Shown here: one piece after another, positions 34,473-42,447 of the stretch | Numbering within the stretch: position 1 is the stretch's first letter | How the letters are laid out: each line of letters opens with the position of its first letter | From: Franzmannia qiaohouensis | Lineage (GTDB): Bacteria; Pseudomonadota; Gammaproteobacteria; Pseudomonadales; Halomonadaceae | Length of the DNA: 64,000 nt | NCBI RefSeq assembly: GCF_031451695.1 | Contig: NZ_JARWAM010000011.1 | Location: forward strand, 62,001 to 126,000 | Direction: 5' to 3' | Notes under the pieces: generated by a model | Databases searched by the model: none | Seen by the model: the letters and a program-made list of their open reading frames with translations, nothing else | Told to the model about the DNA's origin: nothing | Program-made: the position numbers and the translations under genes

Positions 34473-35671
34473 GTCTGGTGCTGGTACTCAACAGCGGCTC
34501 GTCGAGCCTCAAGTTCGCGCTCTTCGATGCGGCCGCCGCGAGCGCGCCTGAGTCAATGCCCTGCGCGCTGAGCGGGCAGATCAGCGGGCTTGGCGCCGCG
34601 CCGCGCTGGCAGCTCGATGCCGGACCCGGGCGGTCGCGCCAGGAGCATGCGCTGAGACTAGACGGCGGCGATGATGACGGCCAGCAGCAAGCGGCCCTGG
34701 CCTATCTGCTCGACTGGCTGGAGGCGGAGGTGGGCTGGCAGCGCCTTGCCGCGGTGGGGCACCGTATCGTGCACGGTGGCGTGGACTACCGTGAGGCGAC
34801 CCGCATCGATGCACGGACCCTGGCGGCACTCGAGGCGCTGTCGCCACTGGCGCCGCTGCATCAACCCTACTGCCTGGCGCCGGTGAGCGCGCTGGCCGAG
34901 CGCTGTCCCGACCTGGTGCAAGTCGCCTGCTTCGATACCGCTTTTCACGCCGGGCAGCCGGCGCTGGCCCAGCGCTTTGCGCTGCCGCAGCGGTTCCACG
35001 ACGAGGGTATGCGCCGCTACGGCTTCCACGGACTCAGCTATGACTATGTCAGCCGCCGGCTCAGCGAGGAGCTCGGCGGACAGCCCGGGGATCGGGTGGT
35101 CATCGCTCACCTCGGCAGCGGGGCGAGCCTATGTGCTGTCGCCCGAGGGCGAAGCGTGGCCTCGAGCATGGGGTTTACCGCGCTGGATGGGCTGATGATG
35201 GGCACCCGTAGCGGCAGTCTCGACCCAGGCCTGGTGCTGCACTTGATTCAGCAGTGCGGCATGAGCGCCGGCGAGGTGGAGCGACTGCTCTACCGCGAAG
35301 CCGGGCTGCTGGGTGTCTCCGGCATCAGCGCCGATATGCGCCAGCTGCTGGCCAGTAGCGAGCCTGCCGCACAGCTCGCCGTCGAGCTGTTCGTGTATCG
35401 CATCGTACGTGAGATCGGCAGCCTGGCGGCGGCGCTTGGTGGGCTCGACCACCTGGTGTTCACCGCCGGGATCGGTGAACGCGCTAGTCCGGTGCGTGCC
35501 GCCATCGTCGACGACTGCCGCTGGCTTGGAGCGCGTCTCGATGCCTCGGCTAACCGAGTACATGCCACCTCGATCGCCGGCGCGGGGAGCGGTATCGGGC
35601 TGTGGGTAATCGCCACCGACGAGGCGCGGATGATCGCCTGGCAGACCCAGGCGCTGCTGCAAGCAAGCTGA
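34469..35671 (+). CDS. ackA: Acetate/propionate-family kinase
   Basis: A 400-residue acyl kinase of the acetokinase fold that makes ATP from acyl-phosphate. Motifs: VLNSGSSSLKFALFD at the N-terminus, GHRIVHGGVDYREA, CFDTAFHAG, RRYGFHGLSYDYVS, HLGSGASLCAV, GTRSGSLDPGLVLHL and FTAGIGERASPVRA. It would act on the acyl-phosphate made by the upstream Pta domain. The acyl chain is unknown: acetate, propionate or butyrate are all possible. Whether the cell has a second, housekeeping ackA is not visible here. Confidence 0.9.
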   Translation: MSLVLVLNSGSSSLKFALFDAAAASAPESMPCALSGQISGLGAAPRWQLDAGPGRSRQEHALRLDGGDDDGQQQAALAYLLDWLEAEVGWQRLAAVGHRIVHGGVDYREATRIDARTLAALEALSPLAPLHQPYCLAPVSALAERCPDLVQVACFDTAFHAGQPALAQRFALPQRFHDEGMRRYGFHGLSYDYVSRRLSEELGGQPGDRVVIAHLGSGASLCAVARGRSVASSMGFTALDGLMMGTRSGSLDPGLVLHLIQQCGMSAGEVERLLYREAGLLGVSGISADMRQLLASSEPAAQLAVELFVYRIVREIGSLAAALGGLDHLVFTAGIGERASPVRAAIVDDCRWLGARLDASANRVHATSIAGAGSGIGLWVIATDEARMIAWQTQALLQAS

Positions 35672-35776
35672 TGGTAGGCGGCATGATACGCGGAGTGATT
35701 AGCGGCCCGGGGGTTGAACCTTGTGGGTGCGGCGCCATCTACCTTGCACGTTCACATCCGTTCCAGGAGGGAAACG

Positions 35777-36463
35777 ATGAAGATTCTGATGGTTCTGACC
35801 TCGCACGATGCCATGGGTGACACCGGTCACAAGACCGGCTTCTGGCTCGAGGAGTTTGCCGCTCCCTACTATGTCTTCAAGGACGCCGGTGCCGAGGTCA
35901 CCCTGGCCTCGCCCAAGGGCGGCCAGCCGCCGGTAGATCCCAACTCCACCCAGGAGGACGCCCTGACCGCGGAGACCCGCCGCTTCGAGTCGGACCACGA
36001 CGCCAAGGCCCAGCTGGCCAGCACCCTGCGCCTGGATGCGGTCAGCGCCACCGACTACGACGCCATCTTCTACCCCGGCGGCCATGGCCCGCTGTGGGAT
36101 CTGACCGACAACGCCGATTCGCTGAAGTTGATCGAGGCGTTCGTCGCCGCCGACAAGCCGGTAGGCGCGGTATGCCACGCGCCCACGGCGCTGCTCAAGG
36201 CCAAGGCCGCCAATGGCGAGCCGCTGGTCAAGGGCAAGCGGGTCACGGGATTTGCCAACAGCGAGGAGGATGCCGTCGGCCTGAGCGAGGTGGTGCCGCA
36301 CCTGCTCGAGGACGAGCTCAAGCGGTTGGGCGGCGACTACCAGCGCAGCGAGGATGATTTTGCCCCCTATCAGGTCAATGACGGCCTGCTGGTCACCGGT
36401 CAGAATCCCGCCTCGAGCGCCCCCACCGCGACGCTGCTGCTGGAGCAGCTGCAAGCCCGCTGA
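35777..36463 (+). CDS. DJ-1/PfpI-family protein, Hsp31/glyoxalase III-like
   Basis: A 228-residue class I glutamine amidotransferase-like protein. The nucleophile elbow is GAVCHAPTALL (Cys near residue 133), with the upstream acidic segment YDAIFYPGGHGPLWDL and the N-terminal ILMVLTSHDAMGDTGHKTGFWLEEFAAPY that marks the Hsp31 branch. Related proteins convert methylglyoxal to lactate without glutathione or act as chaperones. AGGAGG lies 7 nt upstream of the ATG. A strong hairpin follows the gene. Confidence 0.88.
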   Translation: MKILMVLTSHDAMGDTGHKTGFWLEEFAAPYYVFKDAGAEVTLASPKGGQPPVDPNSTQEDALTAETRRFESDHDAKAQLASTLRLDAVSATDYDAIFYPGGHGPLWDLTDNADSLKLIEAFVAADKPVGAVCHAPTALLKAKAANGEPLVKGKRVTGFANSEEDAVGLSEVVPHLLEDELKRLGGDYQRSEDDFAPYQVNDGLLVTGQNPASSAPTATLLLEQLQAR

Positions 36464-36493
36464 GGCGACCGTTTCTATAACGTGAACGATGCA

Positions 36494-36526
36494 TTTCCCG
36501 CGCTGGCGCTGCGCCACTGCGGGAAA
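36494..36526 (+). terminator. Hairpin after the DJ-1 gene
   Basis: TTTCCCGC and GCGGGAAA enclose an inner pair TGGCG/CGCCA, giving a two-part stem. There is no T run after it, so it may be a processing or rho-type end rather than a classic terminator. Confidence 0.5.
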
Positions 36527-36577
36527 GCCACTAGGCTAGCGTGAGGAATATCCGGTTTATTACATGGGAACGTAACT

Positions 36578-37144
36578 ATGTGGCGCAACACCACGCAAGG
36601 CTGGGGCCTGGTGGCCATCCTGCTGCACTGGCTAAGTGCCGCAGTCATCATTGGCCTGTTCGCCCTGGGCTGGTGGATGACTGGGCTCAGCTATTTTGAT
36701 GACTGGTATAACCTGGGCCCTTGGTGGCATCGCTCGCTAGGCGTGCTGCTGCTGCTGGCAACGCTGCTGCGAGTCGCCTGGCGTTTCACCCAGCCTACGC
36801 CGCATGCCCAGGGCCATCGCCTCGAGCGCATGGCGGCCCACGCCGGGCACATCCTGCTCTATGTGCTGCTGCTGGTGGTGCTGATCAGTGGCTACATGAT
36901 CTCTACCGCCAACGGCCGCGGCATCAGCGTGTTCGGTTGGTTCGAGGCACCGGCGATCGTGCACGGCCTGCCCAACCAGGCAAGCGTGGCGGGCAACGTG
37001 CACTGGTACAGCGCGCTGGCACTGATGATCCTCGCCGCGGGGCACGTTCTGGCTGCCTTCAAGCATCACTTCATCGACCGGCGCGATACCCTGGTGCGCA
37101 TGCTGCGCCCACGGGCCGGTCAACCCAAGCTTCCCGCCAAGTGA
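36578..37144 (+). CDS. Cytochrome b561-like protein (YceJ type)
   Basis: A 188-residue four-helix membrane protein with haem-ligand histidines (AILLHWLSAAVIIGLFALG, WWHRSLGVLLLLATLLRV, AAHAGHILLYVLLLVVLI, VHWYSALALMILAAGHVLAAFKHHF). E. coli YceJ is the cytochrome b561 encoded beside yceI, and the same pair is present here. It probably carries electrons between quinone and a periplasmic partner. The yceI gene starts 29 nt after its stop. Confidence 0.9.
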   Translation: MWRNTTQGWGLVAILLHWLSAAVIIGLFALGWWMTGLSYFDDWYNLGPWWHRSLGVLLLLATLLRVAWRFTQPTPHAQGHRLERMAAHAGHILLYVLLLVVLISGYMISTANGRGISVFGWFEAPAIVHGLPNQASVAGNVHWYSALALMILAAGHVLAAFKHHFIDRRDTLVRMLRPRAGQPKLPAK

Positions 37145-37173
37145 GCGGGCAACGACGCAACGGAGACATTGGA

Positions 37174-37758
37174 ATGTTGAAGAAGACCGCACTGCTGACC
37201 GCCATCGGCGCCGCCGCCCTGGTGCCGCTGAGCCAGGCCCAGGCCGACGACTATGTGATCGACATCGAAGGCCAGCACGCCTTCGTGCAGTTCAAGATCA
37301 ACCACCTCGGCTACTCCTACATCCTCGGCACGTTCCGCGATTTCAGCGGTGAGTTCAGCTATGACCCGGACGATCTCGAGGCCTCGAGCGTTTCCCTCGA
37401 CGTCGATGTGACCAGCCTTGATACCAACCACGCAGAGCGCGATCGGCATATTCTCAGCGACGACTTCCTCGACGCCGACCAGTACCCCGAGGCGAGCTTC
37501 GTTACCACCGGCTTCGAACCGGGTGACGACGGTGAAGGCGTGTTGACCGGCGAGCTCACGCTCAAGGGCGAAACCCGCGAGATCGAGATGCCGGTGACGC
37601 TGATGGGTGAGGGCGAGGACCCGTGGGGCTCCTATCGTGCCGGCTTCGAAGGTTCGACCATGCTGACCCTGGAAGACTACGGTATCGATATGAGTGACTT
37701 CCCCGAGTCGATGCATGAGCTCGAGCTCTACGTCACCTTCGAAGGCATCCGCCAGTAA
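37174..37758 (+). CDS. yceI: YceI-family periplasmic lipid-binding protein
   Basis: A 194-residue protein with a signal peptide (MLKKTALLTAIGAAALVPLSQAQA) and a YceI beta-barrel domain (YVIDIEGQHAFVQFKINHLG, GTFRDFSGEFSYDP, DVTSLDTNHAERDRHILSDDFLDAD, GELTLKGETREIEMPVTL). The fold binds isoprenoid or lipid ligands; in E. coli it is alkali-inducible. Acidic composition is marked. It pairs with the cytochrome b upstream. Confidence 0.92.
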   Translation: MLKKTALLTAIGAAALVPLSQAQADDYVIDIEGQHAFVQFKINHLGYSYILGTFRDFSGEFSYDPDDLEASSVSLDVDVTSLDTNHAERDRHILSDDFLDADQYPEASFVTTGFEPGDDGEGVLTGELTLKGETREIEMPVTLMGEGEDPWGSYRAGFEGSTMLTLEDYGIDMSDFPESMHELELYVTFEGIRQ

Positions 37759-37793
37759 TTTCCTCCCCGTTAGTCGCGGTAATTCACCTTCGC

Positions 37794-37859
37794 TCCCGGC
37801 GCCTTGCGCCGGGATGCCAACCAAGAAGCCGGTGCACGCGCGAGGCGTGCACCGGCTTT
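37794..37859. terminator. Two hairpins between yceI and the dioxygenase gene
   Basis: TCCCGGCG-ccttg-CGCCGGGA (37794-37814) and a 14-bp stem AAGCCGGTGCACGC / GCGTGCACCGGCTT (37826-37858) with a 5-nt loop. The second ends in TTT on the plus strand and AA-rich sequence precedes it, so it can serve both convergent genes. Confidence 0.75.
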
Positions 37860-37904
37860 GGGATGGTTAAGCGCGGGGAGACTTTGTGGCTAACGGGTTA
37901 GCGG

Positions 37905-38699
37905 TCAGTGACCTTCGTTGAGCACCGCATCCGGGAAGTGACGACGCAGCATCTTGTTCTGGAAGGCATCGACGAAGCGGCTGTTGATGATGATGATGAA
38001 GCGCTCATAGGGCTTGTCACGATCATCCTGGGTCATGCCGTCGGCGCCGTGGAACAGCTTGTCGTCGCGGATATGCAGCACGTCACCCGGTGTCAGGACC
38101 TGCTTGGTGAGCGGCTGGGTACCGGCCTTGTCGGCGAACAGCAGGCTGTTGGCCCCGCTGACGTTGTCGCGGCTCAATACCATGATGCTCAGGTACTTGC
38201 AGCCATCGGAGTGGATGCCCTGACCCTGCAGCGGATCCAGCGGTTCGCTGCCGCGCATGCCGGTGATCTGCATCAGGATCGGTTCACGGGCGCCGATCCC
38301 CCACAGCTTGGCCCACGCCTTGACGAACGCCTTGACGTCGCTGCGTTCGACGAAGGACTTTTCCAGGTTGGGGTAGTAGCGCAGCACGTCGGCCATGCTA
38401 TCCGCATCATTGAACATCCCGCCCTGTGCCATCGGGCAGTCGCCCATGACTTCGACTTCATCGCGATCGTTGAGCATCAGCCAATCCATGCGCTTCCAGC
38501 GCTGGTTGACATAGGGGTCGCGGGGTAAGTCGGCGAGATAGCCCTGCCAGGCCGGCAGGTCGATCTGCGCGCGAACGTCGGTAACACTCCAGTGCTGCTC
38601 GGCCAGCTCGCTGTGCACTTCGGGCTGCCAGTAGCTGCGCGCGAAGTCGAAAGGCATGCTGGTGACGTCGTAACCGTGCTTAAGGCTTTCCTGTTTCAT
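37905..38699 (-). CDS. 2-oxoglutarate/Fe(II) dioxygenase, BsmA/IDO-like (PF10014 type)
   Basis: A 264-residue oxygenase. The metal motif is H-x-D in GQGIHSDGCKYLSIMVLS (His163, Asp165) and a distal His lies in KLFHGADG, with an Arg (YERFIIIINSRF) for 2-oxoglutarate. The pattern HSDG-x2-YLSIMVLSRDNVSGANSLLF matches the 2OG-Fe_Oxy_2 family, which includes L-isoleucine and other amino-acid hydroxylases; the substrate is unknown. The ATG at 38699 has AAGGA 7 nt upstream, and TTGACA at 38796-38791 on the minus strand could be a -35. It stands alone. Confidence 0.82.
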   Translation of the reverse strand: MKQESLKHGYDVTSMPFDFARSYWQPEVHSELAEQHWSVTDVRAQIDLPAWQGYLADLPRDPYVNQRWKRMDWLMLNDRDEVEVMGDCPMAQGGMFNDADSMADVLRYYPNLEKSFVERSDVKAFVKAWAKLWGIGAREPILMQITGMRGSEPLDPLQGQGIHSDGCKYLSIMVLSRDNVSGANSLLFADKAGTQPLTKQVLTPGDVLHIRDDKLFHGADGMTQDDRDKPYERFIIIINSRFVDAFQNKMLRRHFPDAVLNEGH

Positions 38700-38953
38700 G
38701 GTCGTTTCCTTTTTGAATCGAGGCCGAATCCGGATGACTCGGCGTGGACTGGGTACTACACGAAACAGAATGAAAACAAATGAAAAATAATGTCAACAAA
38801 ACGTGGTCTATGTAGAAATTTCGTCATATCTCGCATAGGTGGCTACTATTAGGGCAGTCAGTCGGTGTGTAATGGGCTAACTCATTGATGGAGGACGGGT
38901 CTGCAGGGTTGCTGCCCGCTGCGCCAGGAGGCGAATCCATGTAAGATTGGCTC

Positions 38954-41014
38954 ATGAAATTGGTGCGCTCGCCCGTGGGAGATTCGGGTGGCGCTGCAGG
39001 GGAGCACATCTTGTACAAGCGACAACGATCGCGCAGCAGCCTATTACTGAGCCTGGTGCTGCTACTGGCGTTGCTGGGGGCAGTGTTGTTGCTGATCGGT
39101 CCGGCATCCGGCGTCTGGCTGCTGATGCCGCTGAGCCTTTGGCTGGCCGCGGCGATGGCCGGTGGCTGGTGGCTCGGGTGGCGTCGCCAATACCTGGCCG
39201 ATCACCATGAGGCGAGAGCCATGGTGGCTGAGGCCGCGACAGCGCACGCGGGCCTGGGCCAAGCGGTATCCGATGGCGAGCTGAGTGCTCTGGCGCTGGC
39301 CGAGCAGCGCCACAATGAAAGCGAACTGCGCTTTCGTGCACTGCTCGAGAGCCTACCCAAGGTGGCCGTACAGGGCTATGACAGCCGTCGACGGGTGATC
39401 TACTGGAACGCGGCGAGTACCAAGCTCTACGGCTATCTCGCAGAAGAGGCGCAAGGGCAGCTGCTGGAAGACCTGATCATCCCCGACTTCATGCGTGACG
39501 ACATGGTCGCTGCGCATCATGCCTGGATCGAAAAGGGCATCGAGATTCCGGCCGCCGAGATCGAGCTCAAGAGCAAGACGGGCATGCCGGTGGCCGTCTT
39601 CTCCCAGCATCTGATGCTGGCCGAGCACAGCGATGATCCACTGATGTTCTGCGTCGATGTCGATCTCTCCGAGCAGAAGGAAGCGCGTCGCGAGCTCGAG
39701 TACGTGACCCGCTACGATGCCCTGACCCAGCTTCCCAACCGACATACCTTCGAGCGCGAGCTGGAAGAGTTCATCGTCACGGCAGAGCGCCACGGCGAAT
39801 ATCTGGCAGTGCTGTTCGTCGATCTTGACCGCTTCGCCGAGATCAACGATGCCAAGGGCTATGAGCAGGGCGACCTGCTGCTGTCGATGGTGGCCAAGCG
39901 CCTGCGCTACTGTCAGCGTGGCTCGGATCTGCTGTCGCGATTCGGCAGCGACGAGTTCGTGCTGGCCTTTCCGCACCTGCGCGAAGGCAACGACGTGCTA
40001 CAGCTGGTGGAGAAGGTGCTCGACAGCTTCACGCGGCCCTTCCTGCTCGATGGCCGTGAAGTGCATGTCACCGCCAGCCTGGGGGTCAGCCTGTTCCCGG
40101 ATAACGGTGCCAATGCCCGCGAGCTGATTCACAACGCGGATGCCGCCAAGAACCGCGCCAAGCTGTCGGCGCCCAACCGCTGCTGGTTCTTCAACCAGAA
40201 AATCCACGATGAGCTGCTGCACCAGCATCGCCTTGCGGAGCGGCTGCAGCTGGCGTTGGCCGACAACGAGCTGGCGCTTCACTACCAACCCCAGGTCAGC
40301 GCCATGAGTGGGCGGATCGAGAACCTCGAAGCGCTGCTGCGCTGGTTCCCCAAGGAGGGCGGGGCCATTTCACCCGCGGAGTTCATTCCGGTTGCCGAGC
40401 GCTCGCAGCTGATTCACCGCATCGGCGAGTGGGTGATCCGCGAGGCCTGCCGTCAGCAGGCCGAATGGAAACGACGAGGCTTGGGCGGTGCGCGGGTCGA
40501 TATCAATCTCTCCGGCAAGCAGTTGGCCATGGCCAACACCTTCAAGCATCTCGAAGCCTGCATGGCCGAATTCGACCTGACGCCCCAGGATATCGGCATC
40601 GAGCTGACCGAGAATGTGCTGATCGAGGCCGAGGAGCACATTCTCAACACCCTGCGCGGCCTCTATCACCGCGGCATGAAGATCGCCATCGACGACTTTG
40701 GCACCGGCTACTCATCGCTCAGCTACCTGAAGCTGTTTCCGGTCACCTCGCTGAAGATCGACCGCAGTTTCGTGCGCGACGCGCCCAAGGATCCCAGCGA
40801 CCGCGCGATAATGGCCGCGGCGGTGTTCATCGGTCATCGGCTGGGGCTCGAGGTGATCGCCGAGGGCGTAGAGAATGAGGAGCAGCTCGAGCTGGTACGC
40901 GAGATGAAGTGTGACCTGGTACAGGGCTACTACTTCTTCAAGCCGATGAGTGCCGCCGATACTACCCGGCTGCTGACCGGTCTGGTCGGCGGCCAGCCGC
41001 GCATCGTTAGCTAA
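38954..41014 (+). CDS. PAS-GGDEF-EAL protein, probable cyclic di-GMP phosphodiesterase
   Basis: A 686-residue membrane protein: two helices (residues about 30-75), a PAS domain (about 125-240), a GGDEF domain and an EAL domain. The GGDEF site is degenerate (RFGSDEFVLAF, GSDEF), so cyclase activity is doubtful though GTP binding may persist. The EAL domain keeps its motifs (NLEALLRW, ELTENVL, DDFGTGYSSLSYL, KIDRSFV, EGVENEEQ), so hydrolysis of c-di-GMP is likely. The start is uncertain: the ATG at 38954 has no ribosome site, and a TTG at 39012 has GGGGAG 6 nt upstream. Confidence 0.87.
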   Translation: MKLVRSPVGDSGGAAGEHILYKRQRSRSSLLLSLVLLLALLGAVLLLIGPASGVWLLMPLSLWLAAAMAGGWWLGWRRQYLADHHEARAMVAEAATAHAGLGQAVSDGELSALALAEQRHNESELRFRALLESLPKVAVQGYDSRRRVIYWNAASTKLYGYLAEEAQGQLLEDLIIPDFMRDDMVAAHHAWIEKGIEIPAAEIELKSKTGMPVAVFSQHLMLAEHSDDPLMFCVDVDLSEQKEARRELEYVTRYDALTQLPNRHTFERELEEFIVTAERHGEYLAVLFVDLDRFAEINDAKGYEQGDLLLSMVAKRLRYCQRGSDLLSRFGSDEFVLAFPHLREGNDVLQLVEKVLDSFTRPFLLDGREVHVTASLGVSLFPDNGANARELIHNADAAKNRAKLSAPNRCWFFNQKIHDELLHQHRLAERLQLALADNELALHYQPQVSAMSGRIENLEALLRWFPKEGGAISPAEFIPVAERSQLIHRIGEWVIREACRQQAEWKRRGLGGARVDINLSGKQLAMANTFKHLEACMAEFDLTPQDIGIELTENVLIEAEEHILNTLRGLYHRGMKIAIDDFGTGYSSLSYLKLFPVTSLKIDRSFVRDAPKDPSDRAIMAAAVFIGHRLGLEVIAEGVENEEQLELVREMKCDLVQGYYFFKPMSAADTTRLLTGLVGGQPRIVS

Positions 41015-41076
41015 GTCGGCTGCCAAGCCGCTGGCGAGATCGAGTAGACTAGGCGCCCCGATCGACTGGAGTGCCC

Positions 41077-42399
41077 GTGTCCGCCGCCACCTCTTCTTCA
41101 CCATCGCTCGCCGTTCAACTCTGGCGCCAGACCTGGCCGATGGCCATCGGCGTGCTGGCGCTGCTGGGTTTTCAGCTGGTCGACAGCGCCTTTATCGCCC
41201 GCCTGGGCACCGCGCCGCTGGCCGCCCAGTCCTATACCTTTCCGCTGACGTTCCTGATCATCGGCATCCAGGTCGGCCTGGGCATCGCCATCGCCGCGCT
41301 GATCTCCCGCGCGCTAGGTGCCGGGGAAGCGCGCCGCGCCAGGCGCCTGGGTAGCCTGGTGCTGGGCCTGGGCGGGTTGGTGATCGGCCTGCTGGCGATC
41401 GCCCTCTGGCTGGCTCAGCAGGCCATCTTCAGCCGTCTCGGGGCCGGCCCCGAGAGCCTGGCGCTGATCCGCGACTACTGGGGCCCGCAGCTGCTGGCCG
41501 CCTGGCTCGGCGCGGTGCTCTATTTCGGCTATAGCCTGTGTCGCGCCCACGGGGATACTCGACTGCCGGGCAAGCTGATGGTCATCACCAGCCTGATCAA
41601 CCTGCTGCTCGACCCCCTGCTGATCTTTGGCCTCGGCCCTTGGGCGGGCCTGGGGCTACCCGGTGCGGCCTGGGCCACGGTGATCGCCTTTGGCAGTGGC
41701 GGGCTGATTCTATGGCCGCGACTGCGCCGCGCCGACTGGCTGGGGCGCAGCGGTCTGCTGCTCGAGGCACGCCGTTCGGCGCTGCCGTTCGCCGGTATCG
41801 CCGGCCCCGCCATGGTCAGTCAACTGATGCCGCCGCTGGCGGCGATGCTGGCGATCTCGGTGGTCTCGCAGCTGGGGGAAACCGCGGTGGCGGCCTGGGG
41901 GCTCGCGAGTCGCCTCGAGACCCTGTCGCTGATGCTGGTGCTGGCGCTGACCATGTCGCTGCCGCCCTGGCTGGGGCGCTGCTACGGCGCCGGCGACTGG
42001 GCACAGATACGTCGCCTGATGCGGCTTGCCGCCAAGGCAGTAGTGGCCTGGCAGCTGCTGCTGGGGCTCGTCATGGCCGCGGCTGCGCCGTGGGTGGCAC
42101 AGGGGCTGTCGGGCAATCCCGAAATTCGCGACGACCTGGCCCTGCTGATCCGCTTCCTGCTGCCCAGCTATGCGCTGCTCGGGCTGTGCATGATCGTGGT
42201 GTCGGCGGGCAATGCCCTGGGTTGGCCGCTGCGTGCCATGCTGATGTCCGCCGCGCGGCTATTCATATGCTATCTGCCCTGCCTGTGGCTGGGCATGCTG
42301 GCCGGTGGCCTGACGGGACTGGCGATGGGGGCAGCGCTGGGTAACCTGCTGGCGGGTGCGCTGGCCTGGCAGCTCTATCGGATCACTCGCCCAGTCTGA
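41077..42399 (+). CDS. MATE-family efflux transporter
   Basis: A 440-residue membrane protein with about 12 helices arranged as two six-helix bundles (LWRQTWPMAIGVLALLGFQLVDSAFIARLG opens the first; ALPFAGIAGPAMVSQLMPPLAAMLAISVV the second). MATE proteins export drugs or cationic compounds using sodium or proton gradients. The GTG at 41077 (GGAG 5 nt upstream) is favoured over the GTG at 41071. A strong terminator follows. Confidence 0.9.
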   Translation: MSAATSSSPSLAVQLWRQTWPMAIGVLALLGFQLVDSAFIARLGTAPLAAQSYTFPLTFLIIGIQVGLGIAIAALISRALGAGEARRARRLGSLVLGLGGLVIGLLAIALWLAQQAIFSRLGAGPESLALIRDYWGPQLLAAWLGAVLYFGYSLCRAHGDTRLPGKLMVITSLINLLLDPLLIFGLGPWAGLGLPGAAWATVIAFGSGGLILWPRLRRADWLGRSGLLLEARRSALPFAGIAGPAMVSQLMPPLAAMLAISVVSQLGETAVAAWGLASRLETLSLMLVLALTMSLPPWLGRCYGAGDWAQIRRLMRLAAKAVVAWQLLLGLVMAAAAPWVAQGLSGNPEIRDDLALLIRFLLPSYALLGLCMIVVSAGNALGWPLRAMLMSAARLFICYLPCLWLGMLAGGLTGLAMGAALGNLLAGALAWQLYRITRPV

Positions 42400-42403
42400 A
42401 TGC

Positions 42404-42435
42404 CAACGGGCCCCGTCCAGTGGACGGGGCCCGTT
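42404..42435. terminator. Convergent terminator between MATE and NCS2 genes
   Basis: AACGGGCCCCGTCCA / TGGACGGGGCCCGTT, a 15-bp stem with a loop of one or two bases, then GCTTT on the plus strand. Confidence 0.75.
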
Positions 42436-42447
42436 GCTTTCAAGGTA

